DNA from: a virus
Direction: 5' to 3' (one strand)
Length of the DNA: 48,461 nt
IMG/VR virus record: IMGVR_UViG_3300029922_000102
Span: 1-48,461 of that record
Below the pieces are notes generated by a model. It was not told the origin of the DNA and did no database searches. It saw only the letters and a program-made list of their open reading frames with translations. Shown here piece after piece: positions 13,408 through 20,642 of this stretch. The position numbers were made by a program, and so were the translations under genes. Each line of letters starts with the position of its first letter. The first letter of the stretch is position 1.

Positions 13408-13544
13408 TGCCAGAAACCGACCTTCACAAATGGAACCGATTAATGGAGTTCAAAGCTCGGTCAGAGTTTTGGAAAGATTCGGTTGTGGATAAGTGCCTGT
13501 ATTGCGTTCACTTAGGCGGTGCGCTTTATCCAACCAAAGGATAA
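13407..13544 (+). CDS. Small hypothetical protein before terL
   Basis: The 45-residue product (MPETDLHKWNRLMEFKARSE...) contains CLYC near residue 31. It starts in the stop of the HNH gene (TAATG) and ends 58 bases before terL. It could be a short terminase-associated protein or the broken remainder of a longer gene displaced by the homing endonuclease. Confidence 0.4.
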   Translation: MPETDLHKWNRLMEFKARSEFWKDSVVDKCLYCVHLGGALYPTKG

Positions 13545-13587
13545 ACGAACAAGACATTTGCAATAAGTACCGAGAAGAAAAAGGGCG

Positions 13588-13596
13588 TGTTACAAT
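13588..13596 (+). promoter_or_regulatory. Extended -10 promoter for a leaderless terL transcript
   Basis: TGTTACAAT is an extended -10 element ending seven bases before the terL ATG (13603). No ribosome binding site lies between it and the ATG. The predicted transcript therefore starts at the initiation codon. No -35 is seen at 17 bases, which is acceptable for extended -10 promoters. Confidence 0.5.
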
Positions 13597-13602
13597 CCTT
13601 GA

Positions 13603-15033
13603 ATGAACGACAAGGAATTGGCCGAATTGCCGGTTGAAGACTTTTGGCGATTATTTCCCGACACTTACGGCGTAAACATCACAAACAACCAATGGATTGC
13701 GTACCGGCATTTAAAATTTGCTTTGCGTCGAATTGCTTATGGCCTAATGCGTCCAGGTGGCGGCTACAACGCCATTTTAAATATGCCAGCGTCATACGGT
13801 AAATCGCTTTCGTGTTCCGTAATCCTTCCAACTTGGTATTTAGACACGTTCCCAGGAAAGCAAGTTATCCTAACCGGCTATTCCGGTGACCATGTTAAAG
13901 TTTTCGCCCGTCAAACCCGCGACATGATTAAAGACAATCCAAAAGTGAACGTGAAGTTAAAACACACGACGGCCAAGGCGATTGATTTTGAAACGTCAAC
14001 CGGCGGGTCGTATTGGGCCCAAGGTATGCTTGACGGCCAATTGACCGGTCACCATTTCGATTTGGGAATTGTGGACGACCCTATCAAGACCTGGGACGAA
14101 GCGATTAACGAGAATTTTAGAGAACGTATTAAAAAATGGTATCACTCTGTATTTTACAAACGCCGCAAGCCTGGGGCGTCCATGCTCTTGGTTCAAACCC
14201 GTTGGCACGAAGACGACCTAACCGGTTTCTTGATGGACAAAGAGCCGAAGGATTGGGATTTAATAAGTTTGCCAGCGATTGCCGAAGCGGGCGACATGAT
14301 GGGCCGCGCCAAAGGTGACGTGCTTTGTCCCGAGCTTTACCCTAAAGAACACGTTTACCAAGTCAAGGCCAAGACGCCGCCGATCATTTGGGACGCCATG
14401 GACCAACAACGCCCAAGCGCCTTGGCCGGTAACGTAATCAAGCGCGAATGGTGGCAGTTCTGGAAAGAGAAAGATTTACCGCTTCATTGGGACGAAATCA
14501 TTAGTTGCGCCGACCTTAACTTTTTCAAAGACAAGAAATTAAAGAATGACCGAACGGCTTATTTGGTCCTGGGGCGCCGCGGGTCCAAGATATTTGTCCT
14601 TCACGCTTACCGAGAAATACTTGATTTCGACGTTCAAGTGACCGAGTTCCACAACCTAGTCAAACGATACCCGCAAATAGGGGCCAAGTTGGTTGAAGAC
14701 AAAGCGAATGGCCACGCCTTGGAAACGACGCTTAAAAACACCATCCCAGGTATTTTATTGGTGCCACCCAACGGCGGTAAGTTGGCCAGGGTGTTGGGGG
14801 TGTTAAGTTTTTGGAAAGCCAAGAACATTTATGTGCCAGACGACGACGTAAAATACCCGTGGGTAAAGGATTTCATTAACGAACACGCCAACTTCCCAAG
14901 CGGTCGTTATGACGACCAAGTAGACGCAATGAGTTTGGGGCTTGTATACTTCCAAGAACAGATACAAGGCGGGTTGGAGTTTTACACCAACAAGAACGTC
15001 AATAAAAATTTAAAACGATTAGTTGAGGGGTAA
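13603..15033 (+). CDS. terL: Terminase large subunit
   Basis: The 476-residue product has an N-terminal ATPase with an unusual Walker A, MPASYGKS (residues 61-68), a Walker B LGIVDD (154-159) and the ...TRWHEDDLTG coupling motif (~204-213). The C-terminal RNase-H-like nuclease has CADLNFF (~306-312), VEDKANG (~364-370) and YDDQVDAMSLG (~447-457) as acidic metal-binding positions. It pumps and cuts phage DNA into the procapsid. Length is normal for the family. Initiation appears leaderless. Followed two bases later by the portal gene. Confidence 0.92.
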   Translation: MNDKELAELPVEDFWRLFPDTYGVNITNNQWIAYRHLKFALRRIAYGLMRPGGGYNAILNMPASYGKSLSCSVILPTWYLDTFPGKQVILTGYSGDHVKVFARQTRDMIKDNPKVNVKLKHTTAKAIDFETSTGGSYWAQGMLDGQLTGHHFDLGIVDDPIKTWDEAINENFRERIKKWYHSVFYKRRKPGASMLLVQTRWHEDDLTGFLMDKEPKDWDLISLPAIAEAGDMMGRAKGDVLCPELYPKEHVYQVKAKTPPIIWDAMDQQRPSALAGNVIKREWWQFWKEKDLPLHWDEIISCADLNFFKDKKLKNDRTAYLVLGRRGSKIFVLHAYREILDFDVQVTEFHNLVKRYPQIGAKLVEDKANGHALETTLKNTIPGILLVPPNGGKLARVLGVLSFWKAKNIYVPDDDVKYPWVKDFINEHANFPSGRYDDQVDAMSLGLVYFQEQIQGGLEFYTNKNVNKNLKRLVEG

Positions 15034-15035
15034 CG

Positions 15036-16859
15036 ATGGCCACAAACAGAAAGTCAGCCCGCGCACGAAAGACAACCGAACAACCGATTCGCCGACAACC
15101 AACGATTGACCATACCGATTCGGCCGCCCTAGCAAAACGCCTAAACATTCAAATGGACGACAAAGGCAAGAACCCGTTTAACAAAAAGATGCTTACGAAC
15201 ATTTTGGATAGCTTCGGGCAATTACAAAACGACCGTTGGCAAAACAATGAAACCGGCCTGGGTATAGGTGGACGGGACAAACGCCAAGCGGGACGCATGG
15301 GTTACACCACGCCGTTTAGAGAAATTGAAGTTGAAGAGATTTTGGCGGGTGACCCGATCGCACGGCGCTTAGTGGAATTGCCGGTTAAGGACGCATTGCG
15401 TAAAGGGTTTGTGATTAACACCAAGAACATGGAAGCCAAGAAAGCCATTATCTTGGACATGAAACGATTGCAAGTAATCCACCAAATGAAAATGGCCGGA
15501 TTCTATGCCCGCACCTATGGCGGCGCCGGTTGCTTAATGTCGGTAGACGACGGCCAACCATTGGCCACACCACTGGACCTTTCAAAGATTCGCCGGTTCA
15601 ACGGGCTTATTCCTTTGACGCGCTGGGAGTTGTGGACAAACTTCACCGACTTAGAGCGGAACATTAACAACCCGAATTTTAATTACCCAGCTTATTACCG
15701 CCTTCAACCACGCCGTGGTCTTCCTTTCGAAATGGAAAACGTAACGGCGCCGGACCCTAACAGCGGACAAGTTGAAAACATTGGTGGTTTGAAATACACG
15801 TTGGGGTACAACACCGCAATTCACGCCAGCCGTATTATTCGGTTTGATGGTAAATGGTTGCCGGTCCGTAAACGAGCTTCAAACATTTATTGGGATGATT
15901 CTATTTTCACAAGTCTATGGGTTGCCCTTCGTGACTTCTCGGAATCCCACGGGTACTTATCTACTATCGTTGCGGACTATTCCGTTGCGGTAATGAAAAT
16001 CCAAGCGTTAGCCCAATTGCTTTCCGGCGATAGTAACGACGGCCGCGTTGAAGCCATGATGGAAACGATGGCACTTTTTAGAAATCTAATGGGCGCCGTG
16101 GTGTGCGGACCAACCGACACCTTTGAATACCAAGACCGAAGCTTAGCGGGCATGGGCGACGTTATCGACCGAATCGACAAATACTTTCAAGCTTGCGTGG
16201 ACGTGCCAGGGACAAAGTTATTCAATATGTCGCCGTCGGGCATGAATGCCACGGGTGGTTACGAAGACCGCCAATGGAACACCGAAGTAGAATGGCACCA
16301 AACGGATTATTGGGACCCGAAGTTTGACCGGCTATTTGAAGTTATGCAAAGCGCGAAGTTTGGGCCGACCAAGGGCGTAATCATTCCAGACTTAACCCGT
16401 GAATGGTTACCGCTAGAACAACAAGACCCGAAGGAAGAGGCGTTAACTCGTTACACGATCGCCCAAACCGACCAACTTTATAACGACATGAGCGGGGGAA
16501 CGATTGCCGAAGAAATCCTAACCCAACGATGGGGTGGCGATCGGTACAACAAAAACTTAAAGCTTGAAAACGTAAACGTCAAAGAACCCGAGCCGGAACC
16601 AGCCCCAGGCGCCGCGGGTCAAAAGGCAACGGACGAAGTTCTTAAAATGGTGGCCATGACCGACGCTAAAGACTTTGGTTTAAAGGTGGCCACGCCCGAG
16701 AATATCAAAGCCGAAATGGACGCCATGGACGGGACAAGATTCGAAGAGCTTTTACCGGCCAAGTATCTTGATGCGATACCGACGGGCTGGGAAGCGGTTG
16801 AAATTAAAAACTCTTTAAAGTGGTGGATGCGCGCCCGTGGTTATTCGGCTAAAGCTTAA
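15036..16859 (+). CDS. Portal protein (DUF1073-like)
   Basis: The 607-residue product shows features of DUF1073-type portals: REIEVEEILAGDPIARRLVE (residues ~90-109), RTYGGAGCLMSVDDG (~163-177), and NMSPSGMNATGGYEDRQW (~400-417), the conserved turn before the stem. The portal is the dodecameric ring through which DNA is packaged and to which the neck attaches. The C-terminal ~100 residues are acidic and Pro-rich and then helical. It lies immediately after terL with ribosome site GAGGGG. Confidence 0.9.
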   Translation: MATNRKSARARKTTEQPIRRQPTIDHTDSAALAKRLNIQMDDKGKNPFNKKMLTNILDSFGQLQNDRWQNNETGLGIGGRDKRQAGRMGYTTPFREIEVEEILAGDPIARRLVELPVKDALRKGFVINTKNMEAKKAIILDMKRLQVIHQMKMAGFYARTYGGAGCLMSVDDGQPLATPLDLSKIRRFNGLIPLTRWELWTNFTDLERNINNPNFNYPAYYRLQPRRGLPFEMENVTAPDPNSGQVENIGGLKYTLGYNTAIHASRIIRFDGKWLPVRKRASNIYWDDSIFTSLWVALRDFSESHGYLSTIVADYSVAVMKIQALAQLLSGDSNDGRVEAMMETMALFRNLMGAVVCGPTDTFEYQDRSLAGMGDVIDRIDKYFQACVDVPGTKLFNMSPSGMNATGGYEDRQWNTEVEWHQTDYWDPKFDRLFEVMQSAKFGPTKGVIIPDLTREWLPLEQQDPKEEALTRYTIAQTDQLYNDMSGGTIAEEILTQRWGGDRYNKNLKLENVNVKEPEPEPAPGAAGQKATDEVLKMVAMTDAKDFGLKVATPENIKAEMDAMDGTRFEELLPAKYLDAIPTGWEAVEIKNSLKWWMRARGYSAKA

Positions 16860-17012
16860 ATGCCTATCTTTTATCCACGCCTATGGTCGAAGGGTAATTT
16901 TTGGTGCAGTTGGACACAATGGAAAAACAGAGGGCAACTTTTCAAAGGATGGTTAAAGGTTGCGTCAAAACTTTGGTTGGTAATGTTCATTCGATGGATA
17001 TTGAAAAGGTAA
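16860..17012 (+). CDS. Trp-rich cationic 50-residue protein
   Basis: The frame starts in the portal stop (TAAATG) and ends three bases before the MuF ATG, filling the gap exactly. The product MPIFYPRLWSKGNFWCSWTQ... has eight tryptophans and many Lys/Arg, with a hydrophobic C-terminal stretch (KLWLVMFIRWILKR). It could be a membrane-active or scaffold peptide, or only a translational bridge. No family is recognised. Confidence 0.4.
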   Translation: MPIFYPRLWSKGNFWCSWTQWKNRGQLFKGWLKVASKLWLVMFIRWILKR

Positions 17013-17015
17013 AGA

Positions 17016-18866
17016 ATGCCTGACGTAACACTACTTGCCCAATACCACCGCACCCGAGATTTACACAAACAAGCGGGTAAGCGCCTAGGTCCAATCCCAA
17101 AAGCACGGCGCCCAAAGTACCCGTGGCCAATCGAACACGCTTACGAACAAGCCTTATTGAAAATCGTAAACAAGATGGAAGCGGCCGCCCGTCCAATCAT
17201 TGAGAAATACTTACCAATCATTTTCAAAGAAGCGGAAAGAGTTAAGGGCGATCAAACCGACGAATGGACAGACGACCTAACCGCAATGGAAGACCTTTTG
17301 AGGACGGCTTACGGACAATTGTTAGACGAAGACGAATTGGAAGACCTTGTTGAAAACTACGCCAGCCTAACGAGTAAATTTAATTCAACGGACTTGGCGC
17401 GGGTGTTATCGGTTATCGGCGGAACGAACCTAGCCGAAGAGCTTTGGCACGAACCTTACGTTCGAAGCTTTATTAAACAAAACGTCAGCCTTATAAAATC
17501 AATCGGCACACAAAACCACGACCAAATAGTTGACATAATCCACCGAGGCATTCGAGGCGGGAAGACCCATGGCACCGTGGCCGAAGAAATATTTGGCCGC
17601 TTTGACGTGTCGAAATCAAAAGCCCGATTAATTGCGCGGGACCAAATAGCAAAACTTAATAGCGACCTTTCCAAGCAACGTTTGAGCGACGCCGGAATCA
17701 AGAAATACTATTGGGACACCGCACACGACGAACGGGTGCGTGGAAGGCCAGATGGTCTTTACCCTAAAGCACGTCCGAGCCATTGGGCACAACAAGGCAA
17801 GATTTACGATTTAGACGGTCCTGGGGCACCGAATCTTGGGCACCCTGGCCAGCCAATCCAATGTTTCATCGGGTCAACGAATATCGAATCGTTTGGAAAC
17901 GCAAAAAAACTTTTCAGGCGTTGGTATAGCGGTAATTTGACCACAATCATTACGGCAAAGGGTAAAACGCTCACGGTGACACCTAACCATCCAGTATTGA
18001 CCGTTCGTGGATGGATTAGCGCAAAGGCTTTGAAGGTGGGGGATAAACTTATTGAAGCACCCAAGCAAGACGGCGGGCGTAGTGGCGTGAACAAAAACAA
18101 CCCCATGCCCGCATTTGAGAAGATATTTAATCTTTGCGAGATTGTGTTTGTCGCGGTGGGGCGCATGGGATTTACACGTCAGTTCCACGGCGACGGAACC
18201 AACCATAATGTCGATGTTATAACGCCCAATAGACTTTTGTTGAATGGGATTAAAACCAAGCGTTTTCAATTTCTCAAACGTTTCCTTTTCCCCAGCGCCG
18301 ATAAAGAAAGCGGATTTCATTTTTTGGCGGCTTTGGCTTGCGGTTTCCAAGACGGATTCTTTTCGCTTCTTGCCTTTTGTGGCGGCGTGGCAAGCGTTGG
18401 TAAGAGTCTTTGTTTCGGCCTTGGTCATGCGACCCATTCGTATGTAATTGGCTTCGGAACCGCCCCGAAAATCGGTAACACCAAGGCGCTTCAAGTTTCC
18501 ATAAATGGCCGTGCGGTCAACTCTAAAAAGCTTGGACAACGAAAGAACACTAGCCCCAGACAAGTAAAGACTTTTAACTTTGCTGGGAAGGTTTATTCGA
18601 TTAACGGATGGCTTATGTCGACCTTGCTTGGTATCGACGCCAAGGGGTCTAAGTTTTTTGCTCAAATTATCGGGACTGACGCCGAGGCGTTGCCCGATTT
18701 CTGTAAGAGTCAATCCGATTTTGTGCAAACGGATAGCCTCGTTCAAAAGCGCACCGGTAAGTTTAAAGTTCATGTTTATAACCTCGAAAACGAAAATGGT
18801 TGGTATTGCGCCAACGGGCTTATATTACACAATTGCCGTTGCGTTATGGTGCCTAAATTTGATTAA
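17016..18866 (+). CDS. MuF-type minor head protein interrupted by an intein
   Basis: The precursor has 616 residues. Residues 1-282 and 607-616 form the host protein (292 residues after splicing). The MuF-type part includes SKARLIARDQIAKLNSDLSK (~209-228), a YYWDTAHDERVRG segment and, after splicing, the joined C-terminus GQPIQ-CRCVMVP, the cysteine motif that normally ends these proteins. MuF proteins sit on the portal inside the head and help head assembly and DNA ejection. The intein replaces the join exactly at the first Cys of CRC, a conserved site, so MuF function depends on splicing. Confidence 0.9.
   Translation: MPDVTLLAQYHRTRDLHKQAGKRLGPIPKARRPKYPWPIEHAYEQALLKIVNKMEAAARPIIEKYLPIIFKEAERVKGDQTDEWTDDLTAMEDLLRTAYGQLLDEDELEDLVENYASLTSKFNSTDLARVLSVIGGTNLAEELWHEPYVRSFIKQNVSLIKSIGTQNHDQIVDIIHRGIRGGKTHGTVAEEIFGRFDVSKSKARLIARDQIAKLNSDLSKQRLSDAGIKKYYWDTAHDERVRGRPDGLYPKARPSHWAQQGKIYDLDGPGAPNLGHPGQPIQCFIGSTNIESFGNAKKLFRRWYSGNLTTIITAKGKTLTVTPNHPVLTVRGWISAKALKVGDKLIEAPKQDGGRSGVNKNNPMPAFEKIFNLCEIVFVAVGRMGFTRQFHGDGTNHNVDVITPNRLLLNGIKTKRFQFLKRFLFPSADKESGFHFLAALACGFQDGFFSLLAFCGGVASVGKSLCFGLGHATHSYVIGFGTAPKIGNTKALQVSINGRAVNSKKLGQRKNTSPRQVKTFNFAGKVYSINGWLMSTLLGIDAKGSKFFAQIIGTDAEALPDFCKSQSDFVQTDSLVQKRTGKFKVHVYNLENENGWYCANGLILHNCRCVMVPKFD
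17862..18833 (+). mobile_element. Intein (324 residues) in the MuF gene
   Basis: The intein begins with Cys (CFIGSTNI, block A), has block B with TPNHPVLTVRGW (catalytic Thr-x-x-His), block F (KVHVYNLENENGWYCANG) and ends LILHN followed by Cys+1, which meets all chemical requirements for splicing. The roughly 240 residues between blocks B and F do not contain a LAGLIDADG or HNH endonuclease in this frame. That space is occupied by an endonuclease gene on the opposite strand. Confidence 0.9.
17874..18773 (-). CDS. Antisense homing endonuclease nested in the intein
   Basis: The 299-residue product has a helix-turn-helix at ~19-48 (LTLTEIGQRLGVSPDNLSKK), a second at ~65-100 (LSLSKLFRVDRTAIYGNLKR), a basic linker and a Vsr/DUF559-like nuclease core at ~164-232 with FEKLKTLGFNPIQQ, then GRYNIDIMVGSVAVELTCK carrying Asp188, Glu197 and Lys201. 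The ATG at 18773 has GAGG eight bases upstream on the minus strand. The stop lies 12 bases inside the 5' end of the intein. The ORF is codon-aligned antisense to the intein frame. The C-terminal ~65 residues overlap the block A/B coding region. A homing function is inferred from fold and place. Confidence 0.8.
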   Translation of the reverse strand: MNFKLTGALLNEAIRLHKIGLTLTEIGQRLGVSPDNLSKKLRPLGVDTKQGRHKPSVNRINLPSKVKSLYLSGASVLSLSKLFRVDRTAIYGNLKRLGVTDFRGGSEANYIRMGRMTKAETKTLTNACHAATKGKKRKESVLETASQSRQKMKSAFFIGAGEKETFEKLKTLGFNPIQQKSIGRYNIDIMVGSVAVELTCKSHAPHRDKHNLAKIKYLLKCGHGVVFVHATTPAVLLGCFNKFIPHLQSLCANPSTNGQYWMVRCHRERFTLCRNDCGQITAIPTPEKFFCVSKRFDIR

Positions 18867-18928
18867 ATGGTGCCCGTTTTCGACCGTTTTGACGTAGCCG
18901 CTTAACCAAAGATTTATTGCCTACCCTA

Positions 18929-18957
18929 TTGACAACGATACCGTGATACCATAATAT
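18929..18957 (+). promoter_or_regulatory. Promoter P3 with operator-like box
   Basis: TTGACA (18929-18934), a 17-base spacer and TAATAT (18952-18957) make the best sigma-70-like promoter of the genome. The spacer contains ATACCGTGATACC (18938-18950), identical to that in P1. It drives the small gene at 18993 and the methyltransferase, so these are probably co-regulated with the P1 early operon. Confidence 0.8.
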
Positions 18958-18992
18958 AAGTGAGTAGTTAAATTGATGTTCGAGGGTTACTT

Positions 18993-19223
18993 ATGGAAAA
19001 GTCAGTTATTGAAATGGTTAAGTCGGTTGGTTTTGGAATGCACATTGTTTACCGCTTGTTTGCCAATGGTAAATTAACTTCACAAACAATTGATATTCGG
19101 GAATCGGTATTTCGGCCCGAAGTTGAAGTTAACCGCTCTTGGAAGGGTACGCCTTCAGCTTTCGTGAAGTTCCATACAAAATACAATTTTGAATTGTGCT
19201 ACCAAGACAAGGTGACGGCTTAA
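18993..19223 (+). CDS. Hypothetical protein in the methyltransferase operon
   Basis: The 76-residue product (MEKSVIEMVKSVGFGMHIVY...) looks like a small alpha/beta protein: an N-terminal helix, then strands. No cysteine pairs or membrane spans. The leader after P3 is about 30 bases with GAGGG before the ATG. The stop overlaps the methyltransferase start (TAATG). Possibly an accessory or regulator of the methyltransferase. Confidence 0.5.
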   Translation: MEKSVIEMVKSVGFGMHIVYRLFANGKLTSQTIDIRESVFRPEVEVNRSWKGTPSAFVKFHTKYNFELCYQDKVTA

Positions 19224-20629
19224 TGCGTTACGGCTCGGTGTGTTCTGGAATTGAAGCTTGCACGGTGGCATGGCATGGCATGGCATGGGAACCACAATGG
19301 TTTTCTGAAATAGAAAAGTTTCCAAATGCCGTTCTACAACACCATTACCCAAACGTTTTAAATTTAGGCGATATGACAAAGTTACACGAAAGGAAAGAAT
19401 TTAATGAAAGACCAATTGACCTTCTTGTCGGAGGCACCCCTTGCCAATCCTTTAGCGTCGCAGGACTTAGAAAAGGATTGGACGACCCGCGTGGTAACTT
19501 GGCCCTCCACTTTCTTAAATTGGTTGAGACAAAACAGCCCCGTTGGGTGGTTTGGGAAAATGTTCCTGGGGTCTTATCAAGCCGGACAACTGACGACCGA
19601 GGAATCGAACACTACGACTTTGACAGTTTTACCGCAGGGCTTGGGCAACTCGGGTACGGTGTGGCGTGGCGAATCCTTGACGCTCAATACTTTGGAGTTC
19701 CCCAGCGCCGCCGTCGTGTGTTCGTTGTCGGATATCTTGGAGACTGGCGACCTGCCACGGCGGTACTTTTTGAGCGCCAAAGCCTGTCAGGGGATAATCC
19801 GCCGAGCCGAAAAACGAGGCAAGAGGTTACCGGTTCAACTGGAAACGGCACTTCAAACAGTTGCGAACAATCCAATAACGGAAAAAGCGATTCGGGAAAG
19901 AAATCTAAAAGAACAACTTACCAGCCCGAAGTTAGCCCTGCCATAAAAGCAAGGGACGCAAAAGGTGTTAGTTCTGACGGTGACGGTGACGGTGACGGTG
20001 CGCCTTTAATAGTTTTAGACGACCAAGGGGGAAGTCAAATGACAGTAGACCAAAGTGGAAGCGTTGGCACAATGCGCGAGAACCAGCACCAGCACCAGCA
20101 CCAGCCAATAGTATTTCAACAACGGTCTGCGGACGGCCACGCACGGGTATCTGCGGACGGCCACGCACGGGTATCTGCGGACGGCAATGTTCCAACTCTT
20201 GACCGAATGGCCGGAGGCCAAAGGGAGCCTTGTGTAGTTCTTCCAGCACTTGTTTCAAACGGTGATGCACATAGTGGTTTTAGAGACGAAAAAGGATTAG
20301 TGGCTTTTAAAGCAGGACAGGGCGCTGGCGCTGGCTCTTTAGGTTTATCGGAAAATGTCACGCCTACGCTGGGTAGCGGTAATGTTTTGAATGGAATCCC
20401 GAGCTTACAATCCGGAATGATGGTACGCCGTCTTACGCCACGCGAATGTGAGCGCCTTCAAGGTTTTCCCGATGATTACACTTTAATACCGTATGGGAAG
20501 AAACCAGCAAGTGACGGACCACGCTATAAGGCGTTGGGAAATAGCATGGCGGTGCCGGTAATGAAGTGGATTGGGAAACGGATTGAGTTAGTGGAAGAGA
20601 TTTTAAAGTCGAAGGCAGTTAAATTTTAA
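19223..20629 (+). CDS. DNA (cytosine-5) methyltransferase
   Basis: The 468-residue product has all key motifs: VCSGIEA (I), TPCQSFS with catalytic Cys74 (IV), WENVPG at 111-116 (VI), QRRRR at 161-165 (VIII), RLTPRECERLQGFPDDY (IX, ~403-419) and GNSMAVPV (X, ~439-446). It transfers methyl from SAM to cytosine C5, probably protecting phage DNA. No cognate restriction enzyme is adjacent. The variable recognition region (180-400) is packed with tandem DNA repeats, and codons 15-21 lie in a (TGGCA)4 tract. I start at the ATG at 19223, in the preceding stop. Confidence 0.9.
   Translation: MRYGSVCSGIEACTVAWHGMAWEPQWFSEIEKFPNAVLQHHYPNVLNLGDMTKLHERKEFNERPIDLLVGGTPCQSFSVAGLRKGLDDPRGNLALHFLKLVETKQPRWVVWENVPGVLSSRTTDDRGIEHYDFDSFTAGLGQLGYGVAWRILDAQYFGVPQRRRRVFVVGYLGDWRPATAVLFERQSLSGDNPPSRKTRQEVTGSTGNGTSNSCEQSNNGKSDSGKKSKRTTYQPEVSPAIKARDAKGVSSDGDGDGDGAPLIVLDDQGGSQMTVDQSGSVGTMRENQHQHQHQPIVFQQRSADGHARVSADGHARVSADGNVPTLDRMAGGQREPCVVLPALVSNGDAHSGFRDEKGLVAFKAGQGAGAGSLGLSENVTPTLGSGNVLNGIPSLQSGMMVRRLTPRECERLQGFPDDYTLIPYGKKPASDGPRYKALGNSMAVPVMKWIGKRIELVEEILKSKAVKF
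19266..19285 (+). repeat. (TGGCA)4 pentanucleotide tract
   Basis: Four perfect copies of TGGCA followed by an imperfect one (TGGGA) lie in codons 15-21 of the methyltransferase. The unit length is not a multiple of three, so gain or loss of one unit frameshifts the gene just after motif I. The present number is in frame. Confidence 0.9.
19975..20190 (+). repeat. In-frame tandem repeats in the methyltransferase recognition region
   Basis: (TGACGG)4 at 19975-19998, (ACCAGC)4 at 20082-20105, and a 24-base unit starting TCTGCGGACGGCC at 20126-20149 and 20150-20173 with a half copy after. All unit sizes are multiples of three. They encode Asp-Gly, His-Gln and ADGHARVS repeats. Confidence 0.9.
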
Positions 20630-20642
20630 ATCGGGGGTAGTT

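Noticed and set aside
17804-18166. Second minus-strand frame inside the intein
   Set aside because: It overlaps the antisense nuclease in a different frame and has no recognisable fold or ribosome site.
19404-19946. 180-codon frame inside the methyltransferase gene
   Set aside because: It overlaps catalytic motifs IV-VIII of the methyltransferase in another frame and has no recognisable domain, so it is a shadow frame.
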